Shown piece after piece: positions 1 through 12,106 of a stretch of DNA of 64,000 bases (position 1 is its first letter; each line of letters begins with the position of its first letter). This DNA comes from Smittia aterrima (Eukaryota; Arthropoda; Insecta; Diptera; Chironomidae): positions 7,636,243 to 7,700,242 of the forward strand of contig CP093829.1 in assembly GCA_033063855.1 (NCBI GenBank), given 5' to 3'. Below the pieces are notes generated by a model. That model was not told where the DNA came from and searched no databases. It worked only from the letters and a program-made list of their open reading frames with translations. The position numbers and the translations under genes were made by a program.

Positions 1-1270
1 AAAATTTCTCACTAAATGCCACTCGAAAAGCTGTCAACAATAGTTTGACGCAACGATAAACGAGCCCGCTTCAATAACATTCGCTAGCTTGTTGATTGCA
101 TTGAGCTATTTGGGCAGGCTTTCGAAGGAAATGAAAGAAAGAAAAATAATATCGATTCTTCATCATCATCGCTTACCAATTGGCTGCCACTGTCTTCCAT
201 GATTGGTGTGATTTGCCAGTTGTTGAACTTTTTATTCCACGCCATGCACGTCGAGTGTGGAAACATCTCTCACTCTCGCTTTACAAATGTTTATTATTAC
301 AAATATTCAAATCAAACAAGTGAAGGTGAATTCTATTCAGCAATTACGTTGACGAATTGATTTGACATGACAATCCAGACGAAGCTGTTCCCATCAATGA
401 GCTTTCACAACTAATAAACTTTTTCTAGTAACTCCACGAGCAATTTAAATTCAATTTAGTTCAGACAAGTTATACTTGTCTTTTCTTTCTTCAATAACAC
501 TTTGGGAAACAAAGCTTGCACGAGAGAAGCGCTTCACGTCGTCGTACTATCAAAGAGAAACTGCAAACAAAAAGCGTTGTGCTTGCTTTTAATATCCAAT
601 AATATGACAATACACAGCAGCAGCTTAAAACGGCAAACCTAGAAAAACGCTTACGATACACAGAAAAAAAAGTTGTAAAACAACACCTACAACTTCATTT
701 AGCGCTGCTCATGTAGTTTGCGTTATTGAGTTCGCGTTGGTATTTGTATCAAAAGCTTTTTTTTCTCTTCTCTTCGTTGAGAAGCTTTTGTATTTCAGGA
801 ATAGCAAAAAAAAATAAAGCTCTGAAAGTGAATGGCAAAGGTTGAAAAGGCTGAACGCCTCCAAGACTTCGTCAATTGCTTTACGAAAATAATAAAATAG
901 ATTTATTGGTATCTTTGTAAAAGACTTTTTTTTCTTTGCTTCAACGAAGTAGGTTTTGGTCTCAACATTATTACGAAAACAGAATAAATCGAAATTAAGT
1001 TAAAACTCTGCGGAATGTTTCATCAAATGCAAAAGACTTTTTGTTTCTTTCTTCCTCTTAAGATATGTCTTTGCTACTCTCTCTCTCTCAGTTGAGATAG
1101 GAAAAGGAAATAAAATTATTCTCGTCCGCTTTTTTTTTAAGTTTCATCAGTTTCAGAAATTTGAAGCTTTCATGCTTGTTATCTACAAAAATCGCTGGCG
1201 CTTGTACATCAATAAATATTTTTTGTGTTTTCTTTTCTTTTCTTGTGATAGATTTTAAATATGATCGGAT
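1..1270. other. no gene seen; 3' flank of SLC35C2
   Basis: AT-rich sequence with short CT and poly-T tracts. No exon chain or conserved reading frame was recognised on either strand. The part nearest 1270 is expected to hold the 3' untranslated region of the minus-strand transporter gene. Confidence 0.5.
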
Positions 1271-2937
1271 TTAATTTCTTGTCTCATCTCGACGCTTCAG
1301 GATATCGAAGAGAATTTCTGCCGACTTGCTGTCCAAATCGTTATCACCATCGTCATTATCGTCATCGCTTTCCGAATCGTAATTGAGAAGAGGCGCTTTT
1401 TGGTTGCCAGAGTTATAAGCGATTATTACGCTTGTGCCATTACTGATTGAACTTTTTCCTTCATTTAATCCTCCATTGATTAAAGTCGTTCGTTTAGTCT
1501 TGTCGAATTTCGTCGAATATTGATTGTTCATATCGTAATGATACTCGGATTCGACGTTCTCTCGTTCGGGTGTGTTGTCACTCATCATCCAATACTTGTA
1601 GATAACGTGTGTCGTTATTCCCCCGAGGCACAGAATTAACCCGATTAAATTATATAAGCTCAACACTTCGCCGTTAATCTCCACAGCAAGAACCAGTTGG
1701 CAGATTTCCTTGAATATTCCGGAAACTGATAAGGTCAAGCTTGAGGTTTGTGAAAGAACGAGGAACTCGCTGATTTCCATGAAGAAAGCAAGGAAAGCGC
1801 CGATGGATATTTTTATCCAAAGGATCAAAACTTCGTCGTACTCGAGGTCAAGGAACTGACTGAAATGTGAAAACAGCCGCCCTGACTCGAATATCATAGC
1901 AAACGGCAGAAGCGAGATCAGCATATAAGGTTGCATGTAATAAATCATATCTGAAAGCAGAGATCTCTCATTTAGATCGACAAATGATAATAACGAAGAT
2001 GAATTTCTTACCAATCGGATTATGCAACCCTAACTTTGATTTCTGCATTAAAATCTGAGCAAGAGTCCACCTCGCACCGCTGCTAAAGCTTGCAATCAGC
2101 AAAAGAATAAATCCAAGTACATTGAACTCAGTCGACTTGAATGTAAAGAGAAATAGTCCCGAAGATATCATGACTACGATCAAAAGAAGAGACCAGCTCT
2201 GAAATCAAACATTAATTAGAATTAAGAGAAGTTCATTCGAGGAGATTTACAAGTTCTCACCTTTTTCTCCAGTCGAAATAGCACAGCAAAGAAACTAATA
2301 AATATGATGACTGTAGATTTGGTCATTGTGTATCTGCAAATCGAAATTGAATTAACTTTCCTTCCAACAAGATCGAAGAGAAGAAACTTACAAAGCTACA
2401 TCGACAAACTCGAGTCCCCATTGTGAGAATCCAATATCAACCGCTCCGAAGAATGAAGTTGGAGCCACTTTTCTCATGACTGTTGAAACAGGGAGTTTCA
2501 CTCGCTGCTTACCCGTGAAAATTCTATAGAAGATTCTTATAAGTGTAGACAGGACTAGTTTGATGAACAAATGATACAAAACAAGCGAGAAAGGGAACTT
2601 GAAGTCCTGGAAAGAAGAAAAGAATTTAGTTCGAGCCTTTTGCGGCATTGTCATTGCGGTGAACCACCTTAAGGAGCCATCTTTGATAGAACGTCAATCC
2701 AATGGAGAGAACGAAGTAACATAAAATAAGTATGAGGGTGAGGACGATATTTTTGTTGGTCTGGGATCGCTTTGATGGCGCTTCATTGAAGCCGTCTTTT
2801 GACAATGAGACCTTAACAGGTGGCAGAACATTTTCATCTTCTTCTTCGCTGTCAATTGTTTGAAGTTGGTTGGCATTGTCATCACTGTTATCGTCTGCTA
2901 TCGCTGACTGAACTCTCGCATACCTCACAGTCGTCAT
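1271..2937 (-). CDS. SLC35C2: SLC35C2-like nucleotide-sugar transporter family protein
   Basis: Five exons (minus): 2668-2937, 2392-2606, 2261-2333, 2012-2198, 1271-1950. All junctions are GT/AG and the frame is intact, giving 474 aa. The start is the ATG at 2937; the codon further upstream in frame is TTG. The N-terminus is acidic and cytosolic, followed by about ten hydrophobic segments of the drug/metabolite transporter fold. Key motifs are FYQRWLLK at the first membrane segment, FPFSLVLYH, GFSQWGLEFVDVALYTMTKS and ARWTLAQILMQK, which are hallmarks of SLC35C2 (OVCOV1). The family acts in the Golgi/ER-Golgi region; SLC35C2 has been linked to GDP-fucose supply and Notch fucosylation in mammals. 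The C-terminal tail is hydrophilic and Asp-rich (residues about 390-474). The gene diverges from the BLOC-1 gene at 3923. The family assignment is firm; the transported substrate is inferred. Confidence 0.9.
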
Positions 2938-3922
2938 CTTCGGTGTCAAACTTTTTATGCAAAGTCAATTAAATCGTCATCGCAGATTTTGTTTTCGATG
3001 ATGATAGTCTAAAAATATATTTTTCCATATGGAAACATTAATAACACGTCGGAAGAGTAATTCAACAACCGAAAAAGGTTGGATTGCCATGTAAAACATT
3101 TGTTTCGATGTGTGCTCGACAGAAAAACTTTCCAGGTGAAAGGAATTACGTGAAATTAATTGCGTGGAATCTTTGAACCAAATATTTTTATTGCTTTGTT
3201 TGCTTAATCTCGCGATGAAGATAAGAAGTTAGTTTATCAGACAAAGAGTTCAACCTTTCTCTAGTTTGTCCAGTCGATGCTTGCTTAGCCTGAATCTAAA
3301 GCTTGCGGCTAGTTAGAAAACTCGCGAATCGTAATCAAAAGGCTTATCAACAAAATATTTTCGTTGACATGACAGAATTTTTTCCAGCTGCGAATATTAA
3401 ACTGAACATTTTCTCTGTTTCTATAATTTATATTCCTTTTGTTTCACTTATTCACATTCTGTTTTTAATATTTCGAAACAAGTTTTTATTACCTGTCGAT
3501 TTTATTTTTTATGTTTCTCGATCCATATGTTGGATTGTTTTGATATTTATTCACAGAACTCTCCGGATTGTCGATGTCAATTCCACGAATTTAATAAAAA
3601 CTTTTAAATTAAATATTTCACTACGAAGGAATCCCAGGAAAATATTTTTTCGTTTTTTTGCTCCGGCCACATAAAAATATTTCTTCACGATTTTCAATTC
3701 TGAAACTTACAATTTGCTTTGTTTTCGAGGGGGATATGTTGCTGCGGCTTAAACTTGATAATTTTTTTGTTTTCGTTCGGTGGAATTGTTGTTTTCTAGT
3801 TTTTAATGAAAATTCCTTCTCAAGTGTCAACTGTAAATAAGTTTAAAGATTAATGAATGCTGTGAACGTTGAAATATTCGTTCAATTTTATTTGCTACGG
3901 TCAAACTGAACTTGTGATAAGA
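2938..3922. promoter_or_regulatory. divergent intergenic region, SLC35C2 / BLOC1S4
   Basis: About 985 bases between two divergent start codons. It must hold both 5' untranslated regions and both promoters. A weak open frame on the plus strand (3303-3674) starts at TTG and shows no family resemblance, so it is not called as a gene. No clear TATA box was found. Confidence 0.4.
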
Positions 3923-4437
3923 ATGGCGGAGAAATTAAGTGAAGACTACGCTAATTATTTTTTAAAGAACAACATAGCCAAAGAGGTGAGGGCATTTCTA
4001 ATTATTGTGACCTAGATTCGACAGCAAATATTTCTTCTTAGGTTGCTCCAATGACGTCCACGATCGAGAATATCCAAACAAGAGTCGCTGAAATAGAAAA
4101 TGTTTTCATTCCTACCATTCGACATGATAGTGAAGTGACAAAGGATAACTTGAGTCAAATCCTGCAATTCAAAGATCAATTTGACGACATCTGCTCTAGA
4201 ATCGATAATCTCGAGTCGCTTGTGAGTCGAGCGAAGGTTGATCTGGAAAAACTTGAGCAACAAATGGAGATCGCTGAAGACGAGCTTCGCATTCCAGACA
4301 AAAATCTCTCGTCGACTTTCCTCAAATCGATCAACACATTCCTCAAGCCACAGACGTTTCCACCTGCAACAAATCTCACAAATGGTGTCTACGTTCCCCT
4401 AGAAATCTTTAAAACCGAAGACTTTTTCGAGAAATAA
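3923..4437 (+). CDS. Blos4: BLOC-1 complex subunit 4 (cappuccino)
   Basis: Two exons, 3923-3985 and 4042-4437, separated by a 56-base GT-AG intron; 152 aa. The protein is almost all predicted coiled coil (heptads from about residue 25 to 95), with the pattern IDNLESLVSRAKVDLEKLE. It ends with VYVPLEIFKTEDFFEK, matching the conserved C-terminal motif (apolar residues, then F+TEDYF) of BLOC1S4. Family knowledge: the octameric BLOC-1 complex works in endosome-to-lysosome-related-organelle traffic, and its loss causes pigment and synaptic phenotypes in insects. It is somewhat shorter than the human protein (about 217 aa) because it lacks the low-complexity N-terminus. It converges on Jarid2 downstream; a polyadenylation signal lies at 4472. 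Confidence 0.83.
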
Positions 4438-4896
4438 TTTCATTACTTTACAAGAGACATTTATTCAAATTAATAAACATTCAATTAGCTCGTATGACGA
4501 TTACTCTCCTACATTAGTCGATATATTTTTTCACGCGGTTCAAAAATCTTTAAATGATCTGATTGTTGATCAAACGAAAGCCTTAATGACTGTTAAAATT
4601 ATCATGTTATTGAAATAAAAAGTTAGAAAAACTCTATTAAACTAAAGGAAAGACTATTTTTCTTAAGCTGTCGCTAACAATTCGTCTTCGAATAACTCAA
4701 ATCCTGTCGACACTCTTTCTTAAAACTATCCAAAACGATGAATGTGTGATGCTTACGATTTTAACGAATTGATAAATATTTGACAACTGAATCCCGGCGG
4801 AAGTGTTCAGTGGTAATCTAATCTTCAAAGACCTGACTAGGTAGGCGGTGAAGTGTTGGTTCGTGTAAAAAGAATTCTCTAATGCGTTCGAATCTT
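4438..4896. other. convergent 3' flanks of BLOC1S4 and Jarid2
   Basis: About 460 bases between two convergent stop codons. Besides 3' untranslated sequence nothing was recognised; a 67-codon open frame on the minus strand (4697-4900) has no family features. Confidence 0.5.
4472..4477 (+). terminator. polyadenylation signal AATAAA for BLOC1S4
   Basis: Canonical hexamer 35 bases after the stop codon of the BLOC-1 subunit gene. Confidence 0.6.
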
Positions 4897-7800
4897 TCAA
4901 TATTTGCTTTGACCTTTTAAAGCCAATTTTCCCTTGTTTTTCGATTTAGAATTTTCCCCGAAAGACGACGAATGAGCTTCGCTGTCTTCCGCTGCTACTT
5001 TCACCCTCAGCTTCTTGATGAGCTTTTCGATCTCATCAATTGTGTAGGTGAACATGATTTTGCAAGTTTTCGCCTGAATTCGGTTGTCGTTGAGATATTT
5101 CAACGAGTGCTTCAAGCAGTAAACATTCTCATCATCGTCATCGACGAGCTTGATCCAGGAGATATGTAAGTTCGCGCGACAGTAATTGCATTCGAGTTCC
5201 TCTGCGTTGACTTTGTTTCTCGTTTCGTGAATCTTCTCACTTGCTGTTACTCCAGCATCCTAAAAAGAAGAAAAGATTAGTAATCAGAGATTGAGAAATC
5301 AAAAAGTTCTCTCTTACTTTTAAAGCTTGCCGATCAGTTCTTTCGGCTTCAAATACTTCCAAGAGCATCGGTAGGATTTTCGTTACAGTTTCGTCTTTGC
5401 TACGTTGATCGTTAGCTATAGCAAACAAAAGTTGTTCCAATGAAAACATTGTCGGTTCACAACTTTCTTGAATATCCTTGAAAAAATAAAAGTTTTGTTA
5501 AAGAAAATCTTCTTAAAACTTCAAGACTTTAAAACTTACTTTGAAATCAAGATGAGCTGTATCAAGCCAGCTGTTTGTTGCGAAATAAACGCTCTCAGAA
5601 ACTGTGTAACCAGTACAAACGCTTGATGTATAAGCTCTTGGGAAAACGACGACGTATTGTCCCGGTTGCTGCTCAGTTCGACACAAGTTGACGTTTCTGT
5701 CTGTTAACATGTAAGGTGGAACCTAAAATATAAAATTCATTAAAGAAAATTCTTCTTAAGATTTCATTTTAAATAACAAACCATTGCAGTATCACAAGGC
5801 AGCCAAATTGTTTTGTTTTGACAATGTGAAGGAACCAGCGAAGTCAATGCCGTTCTAAAGTTAGAACTCTGCTCATCAGGTACAGCGTACCAAATCTTAC
5901 TTGCGCCTGTATGCAAATACTCAATCCATGGAAGTCCATGTGGATCGCGATACCAGCAAACAGCACTGAAGAGCATACCAACGTGAAGTGTCGGTACTGT
6001 CACTCCCATCACAGGTCCTAATGATCTAAGAATTGAGCTGCAGTTGTTTGTCAATACTTTTAAATTCCACGGATGCTTCGAGCAAGGTGAAAGCTTTGTC
6101 TTCGGTCCAGGCATTGGAAAGCCATATCCGTAGCCACTTGAATCAATTGATCCGTAATGCACGCAAACGTGACTATCACGAACAGCGACGTGTCGCCAAT
6201 ACTCTTGTTCGATTTCAGCGACAGTCGGCTCGGGAGTTTTAAACCACAAAGTAACCATGTTACGAGCAATTCGATAGAATTGACTCAATGCCATGCTTCT
6301 GCCTTTGACCATGCATTCCATCGAAGCGTTATCATCTTCTTCCTCCTCTTCATCACTATCCTCTGACTCTTCGTTACTTTGCTCGTCAGATTCAACTCCT
6401 TTGTCGGCAGTTCTTCGAGCTTTTGTTTCACGTTTAGCCCAATCAGCTTCAACTTCGTCGAAGAGTTTTTGTCGCTCGCTATGCGAAAGCGTATCGTAAG
6501 GTAACAAATATTTGCAGTAAATATCATCAAGCTTTGTGACACGGTCGTGAGCTGTCTTCGGAATGCACATATCTTCAGCGACCTTCGCCCATTTCTTCTT
6601 CTCGATAACTTCCTTCAAACCGCCAAGCTCTTGAACTGTGTGATACAAACGCGGTAAATCAACTTCAATGCCAGCAATCAACGGAGGACGTTGAAACACA
6701 ATGCTCTGCGTTGCCAAATACTTTTTGATTGCTGAAAATTCTTTTGAGCTTGGACCCCAACGATGAAGCATCTTGTGAACATACTGATTGTAAGCGGTGA
6801 ATCTCATTTCGTCACTGACTCTGCATTCGGGTTTGAAACTTTCTGGTGGAATAATTCGACAGATTCCGAAACGCGAAGCAATCGGAGTGATTCGTTCAAT
6901 GTATTCGATTGGATCTTGGAATTCTTTCTCTGTTGGTCGGAAGATCGGAGCTTCTGTTAATGTTCCAATCTTTACTGCTTGAGAATTTCTTTGATTTCCC
7001 GATGACATTGAAGTGCTCGCTTCTGGTTGCAAGGGTTTTTCGACAGCTCCGTCATTCGACTTGAATCTTGGTTGAACAGTTGCACAGGGCACAGCCTTAC
7101 TCGTTTCCTTACTCGCCATCAAACTTTTAACAAGTTCTTGAACGTTTGTCATTGACTCTGGTAATGGAGCTGCGTTTGCTCGAGGTTTTGTCACCAGCTT
7201 TGCATGCATAATAATTCTCTGGTTGGGACCTTCAGCTCCTTCTGTTCCTAGCTTGACAGCAACGCCTTGTATCGTCTTGCTTCCCGAAACATTCGACGCT
7301 TGCAGAGGAATATAAAACGTGTCACCTTCCGAGTCTGAATCGTTATCTCCATCCTTGTCTCTACTAGCATCCAAACTCAGAAGCTCCTTTCTCGATTCAT
7401 CGTTTATTTCAACACTAATTGAAGCTGACTTCTTGTTATCTTCAGGACTCAAAGTAAGAGAAACGTGCGAAGGTTGCGTTGACTGTTTGCTTGGTGTCAC
7501 CGCAGGTTTCGGGAAGATTTCGCTTTCCGTCTTCGAATTGCTTCTTCGAAATGGCGTCGTAGGAATTGGAACGTCTTCATCTTCCTTGTCGAAGGAGTAA
7601 ATGCTGTGTTCGTTCTCTGGCGAAAAGGCACCGAAGCTTTTTGGCAACATCGGAGTTAACTTTGAATTGGGTTTATTATCAGTTTTGTAAACAGGAGTTC
7701 GACGCTGTTGCTGCTGTTGATAAACTGGAGTTTTCTTTTCAGCCACGCTGCTACTACTACTCGCAGTTGGTTTCGCTGTTGGCGTTGTTGGTTTGGATCC

Positions 7801-10514
7801 ATTCGTTTTTTGGTCGTTTGGATTAACTTTCTTTGTGGGTTCTTCATTTTTCAGTGGGAAGTTGAACTTGATTTTATCATCGACTTTAGCTAGGAGCTTT
7901 GTAGTTATTGGAGATTCTGATTTAATTGGTTTAGCCTTGAGTGTCATTTCTTTGCCACTAGCCGAAGGTGAAGGTTGTTCGATCAATTTTTCTCTAATAA
8001 AGCTTGACGATTGCGAATCGTCTCCTGACTTGGAAAGGCCAACGCTTGAAGTTGAAGCCTTTGACGTTATCTTTAAGTCAAGTGTTTCAGTTTCATTGTC
8101 AGGAATCGGAGTCCACGACGCTTCTTCAAGCCACTTTTGAATCTGTTCTCTCGTCATGTTAACTTTACTCTTTCGACGATCTTTGGGCGAAAGACTTGCT
8201 CCGAGAGCTGATTCTGTCAACACAGTTGGAGAGTTCAAAGGCGGTTTGTGAACGTGAACAGATCCACATTTTCCTAGCGTGCACTTTGTGTCTAATGGGC
8301 CACAACTTTGAGCCAAGGTAACACTCGCGATGCCAAAGATCTTTTCAGATTCTTCTTTGCTCGGAAGCAAATTGATTGAAGGTTTAGCTGATGAAACAGG
8401 CTTCGACATTCCAGCGTCGAATCCTTTCACAAATTCATCGTCGTCTGTTTGAGAAACTTCCTTTTTTGGACCTGTGCGGTTTTGAGCGACGTCTGTTAAA
8501 GCTTTTGCAGTGCTTGCCAAGGTTTTTGTCGTCGAATCCTTCTGCACTGTCTTTTGCGTTACCGATGGCGATTGTTTCGAAGTGTTTGAAGACTTTTTTT
8601 GATCGCCAACGACTTTCTTTTGTTCTGCTTCTTCGGCTTTCTTCTTCTCCTCGAGTTGACGCGCAATCTCTGCCAACTCTACATTACTTTTCCTTCCTCT
8701 TTTCTTGGGAGCTGGTTTCACTGGTTGCTTTGTGACCTTTGTAGCTAAGGGCTCTTCATCTGAATCACTAAAACTTTTTTCTAGTTGCTTAGCCTTTTCA
8801 TCTGAATCACTTTCACTCTCAATTATTTTTTCATCTTTTTCTATGACGCCGCGCTTTCCTATCAAGTTTTTTGAAGCTGAGCCTTCGGTTGGATTTATCT
8901 AAAATGTTATAAAAGTTGTTTTAGATTTAGTTTCAATGTAATTTATTCACTTACTTCTTTATTCCCTTGTTTTATCTTCTCAGCCTCAACCTCCTTAGCT
9001 TTTTCACAGTTTGCTTTAAGCTCATTCTCCAACAGCGTCACTCTTTTGAGATTCGGAGCTTCGAGACTATCAAGTGATGAATCGTTATCTGAAGAATCAT
9101 GAAGAGTTAACTTTCGACCAATCAATTCCATGTAAATCGTTGCCGCTTCTTTTGTTTTCCTCATCGGCCTTCCTCGAGCTTCATTTTCACTCAAGTCAGT
9201 CTGAGAGTTGGCAATTTCCTGATCAACGTTCATTTTCTTCTTTCGACCAACTTTCTTTTTCTCCAGAGATGTGTCTCCTCCATCTTTTTCAACTGGCACC
9301 TTCTCTGGTTCTGATTGCACAAGAATCTTTTTCTTTCGTCCTCGATTTGACTTAACCGGAAGAGGTGAGTCGTTTGTGGAATTAAGTAATGAACTTTTGC
9401 TCGCAGAAAAGATCTCGGAATTATTCGCTGTTGACTTTGCAGTCGTGTCATTAAGTTTTGGTTTCTTATTTTTCGGCTCAGCCTTCACTAACGGTTCATC
9501 GTCGCCATCCGATGATGAGAAATATTTATCAAAGCTTGGAGACTTCGTTCCATTTCCCAATTTCTCTTTTGGAGTTGAAGATTCAGGAGTTTTGATTGCT
9601 GACAAACGAGTTCTTCGTTTATCATCTTCAAGCTTCGACACTTTCTTGTTAGGACCAACTTTATTCGATTTCTTTTCACTCGTCGATGAAACTTCTGTTG
9701 TTGGTGCTGGAGATTCGGAAGGTGTTTTTCTCTTATTAACTTTACTGTTACTACTTCGACTTTCAGTTGGAGTTTTCTCCTCAATCGGATTAGCTCTGGT
9801 TGTTCTTGGTCCATTTGACGTTTCACTATCATTAAGCTTTGCATCTGTTTTCGACTGTTGCTTTTTCTTTGTTACAGTTTGTATTTTCTTCTTATCGTTC
9901 TTTGCCGGATGAATTTCTGCTCGTTTCCTCACAGCGAAAGGCATGAAACCAGTTTTTGGATCCTTCTCTGGAAGTAACGACTTAGACTTTGCGACGTCTA
10001 ATTCTTTCTCAGATGTAACAGTTTCATTCTTTTTTGTTCCGGCTTTCTTTTTCACTTCAACTTTGTCTTTCACTTTTTTCTCTGGTGATGACTTGGTAGC
10101 TTTACTTCCTGTTCCACTTGTAGACGGCTGATTGTTGGTGTTCTGGAAATCGAGCTCTTTTGGTAACGAATTTGTGCCACGAAAACATAAGAACGTCAAG
10201 AAGTCTTCCGTATTGGGTCGCAAATTCGGCAGCAATTCTCTTTCTTGGGACTTTTCTTTCACAGGCGTCTCGGTTCCAGATGTGAGATTCAAATAGACTG
10301 AAGAAGGCGGCTGCTGGCCTTGTGCAAACTTACGCTGAGCTTGAATTTTAGTTCTAAAAAAAGCAACGAAAATTTGACGAAGCCATTAGTGATTTTTCTC
10401 AAAAATCGATTTTCGCATTCTTCGCTTGCAACCGGTCGCTATTTTTTACCTTTTCAATTCTGGGGTCGGTGGAGCGGTCTCCTTATTATCCTTTTTCCGC
10501 TTTGAAACGACCAT
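4897..10514 (-). CDS. Jarid2: Jarid2-like Jumonji/ARID protein, PRC2 cofactor
   Basis: Six exons (minus): 10450-10514, 8955-10353, 5782-8898, 5540-5722, 5318-5476, 4897-5259; 1761 aa. Order of domains: a short basic N-terminus; QAQRKFAQ at residues 26-33, identical to the segment around Lys116 of human JARID2; the conserved EDFLTFLCFRGT (about 68-79); a long Lys/Ser-rich disordered region; JmjN (PIEYIERITPIASRFGICRI); ARID (W-A-K-V-A core, YCKYLLPYD); JmjC (GMLFSAVCWYRDPHGLPWIE, then YVVVFPRAYTSSVCTGY); and a C-terminal C5HC2-type zinc finger beginning CNYC. The iron-binding His-x-Glu of active JmjC enzymes reads Tyr-Arg-Asp here, so it should be catalytically dead, as JARID2 is. The known role is recruiting and stimulating the histone H3K27 methylase PRC2 in the nucleus. 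The donor of the 5782-8898 exon is GTTTGT. Confidence 0.93.
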
Positions 10515-10716
10515 TATATTGTGATTGGGTTTTTATCGGCACCGAGTTAATAATTCCATGGGAAACTTTTATTTTCGAGGATGAACAAATCGTAAATAAA
10601 TTTAATATTTGAACCCCTGCTTTTACCCCTCGTTGCACTACGCAAGGGACATTTACTTTTAATATCCCTTGCTTACAAATCAAATCACAAAACTCGGAAA
10701 GGAAATAATTACGAAA
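10515..10716. promoter_or_regulatory. bidirectional promoter, Jarid2 / Uch-L5
   Basis: Only 202 bases separate the two divergent start codons, so both promoters and both 5' untranslated regions must share this segment. No TATA box was recognised. Fits the compact head-to-head layout seen repeatedly in the first 14 kb. Confidence 0.6.
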
Positions 10717-11990
10717 ATGGGAGACGCTGGAAACTGGTGTTTGATTGAGAGTGATCCTGCTGTTTTCACGGAGTTGATAAGAGATTTCGGTAAGTGAATG
10801 AAATTGAATTTCGGTGAAATCATTTCGACGATGACTTTCAAAATAATTTTCATTGTTAATCAAACTATTCTTAGGAGTGAGCGGCTTGCAAGTAGAAGAA
10901 TTGTGGAGTTTAGATGCTCAAGAGTTCAAAAACCTTGGGTAAGATCTCTCGTTGCGAATCATCAGAAAGTTTTGTTTACATGGAAATTTCTTTTTAGGTT
11001 CGTTCACGGTTTGATTTTCCTTTTCAAATGGGTAAAAGAAGAGGAAGCTGCCGGTGAAGTTGTTCAAGATAGCCGTTTGGATAACATTTTCTTCGCAAAG
11101 CAAGTGATTCAGAATGCTTGCGCGACACAAGCGATACTCAGTGTTTTGTTAAATGTCGATCATTCTGACATGAATCTTGGTAACTTTCCCTTTTCAATTT
11201 AGAATCTCATTAATAATGAATTCTTTTTAGGAGAGACTCTTGGAGACTTTAAGGAATTTACACAATCATTCGATGCATTCAACAAAGGCTTGGCTATGAG
11301 TAACGCAGCTCAAATTCGCACTGTTCACAACTCCTTTTCACGTCAAACTCTCTTTGAACTTGATAATTCCAAGAACAACAAGGACGAAGACGTTTTTCAT
11401 TTCATCTCGTATTTGCCGATCAACGGACGATTGTATGAGCTCGATGGACTTAAAGAAGGTCCAATTGACTTGGGAGCAATCGGAGATAATCAGAGCTGGC
11501 TTGATGTTGTTCGCCCTGTGATTGAGAAACGTATTGCAAAATATAGCGAAGGAGAAATTCATTTCAATCTCATGGCCATTGGTAAGGACATTGACTCGCT
11601 AAGTTTTCATTAAAATGTCTTAAATGAATTCTTTAATTGATTAGTGTCTGATCGTCAAATGCTGTGCCAACGTCAACTTGATGTGTTGCTGACAGATGAC
11701 GCAATGGAAACAGACTCGAAGCAAACGGAGATCGCCAAGTTAAGAGTTCAGATTGATGATGAAATTATGAAGAAGAAGCGATACAAGGTTCGAATGATAA
11801 AGCTTTTGATTTAAAGATTATTTTCTAATCAAAATATTTTTAGATTGAAAACATTCGTCGTAAACACAATTACTTGCCACTAATCGTGGAGATCTTGCGT
11901 ATCCTCGGAGAGAAAGGTCAATTATCACCGCTTTACGAGAAAGCAAAGCAGCGAGCTATCGAACGTGAATCATCCAAGCAGAAGAAGTGA
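10717..11990 (+). CDS. Uch-L5: Ubiquitin C-terminal hydrolase UCHL5 (UCH37)
   Basis: Six exons: 10717-10789, 10875-10938, 10998-11179, 11231-11581, 11645-11787, 11844-11990; 319 aa, close to the usual 320-330. Peptidase C12 domain: GNWCLIESDPAVFTELI at the start, catalytic Cys87 in NACATQAILS, catalytic His in VFHFISYLP and the following Asp in YELDGLKEGP. The C-terminal helical domain RRKHNYLPLIVEILRILG plus the Lys-rich end KAKQRAIERE is the region that binds the proteasome receptor Rpn13. Known role: deubiquitinase of the 26S proteasome 19S cap, and also of the INO80 complex. All catalytic residues are present, so it should be active. Exon 5 ends at an unusual donor, GTTCGA. Confidence 0.95.
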
Positions 11991-12079
11991 ACGAGCCCAT
12001 CCATATTTCGAAAAGCATTTTTGTAATCTTTTAATGAAACATCTCGTATCTATTCATCTTTTGAAGAAATCAAGAAAGA

Positions 12080-12085
12080 AATAAA
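12080..12085 (+). terminator. polyadenylation signal AATAAA for Uch-L5
   Basis: Hexamer 90 bases after the Uch-L5 stop and only about 20 bases before the QTRT2 stop on the opposite strand, so the two convergent 3' ends very likely overlap. Confidence 0.6.
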
Positions 12086-12106
12086 ACTTTCAATTAAATG
12101 GAGTTT

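Noticed and set aside
3303..3674. 123-codon open frame on the plus strand
   Set aside because: It starts at TTG, is AT-driven hydrophobic sequence, has no family resemblance, and lies in a divergent promoter region.
9271..9912. 213-codon open frame antisense to Jarid2
   Set aside because: It is the mirror of a Ser/Lys-rich exon; Phe/Ser-rich translation with no features. Shadow frame.
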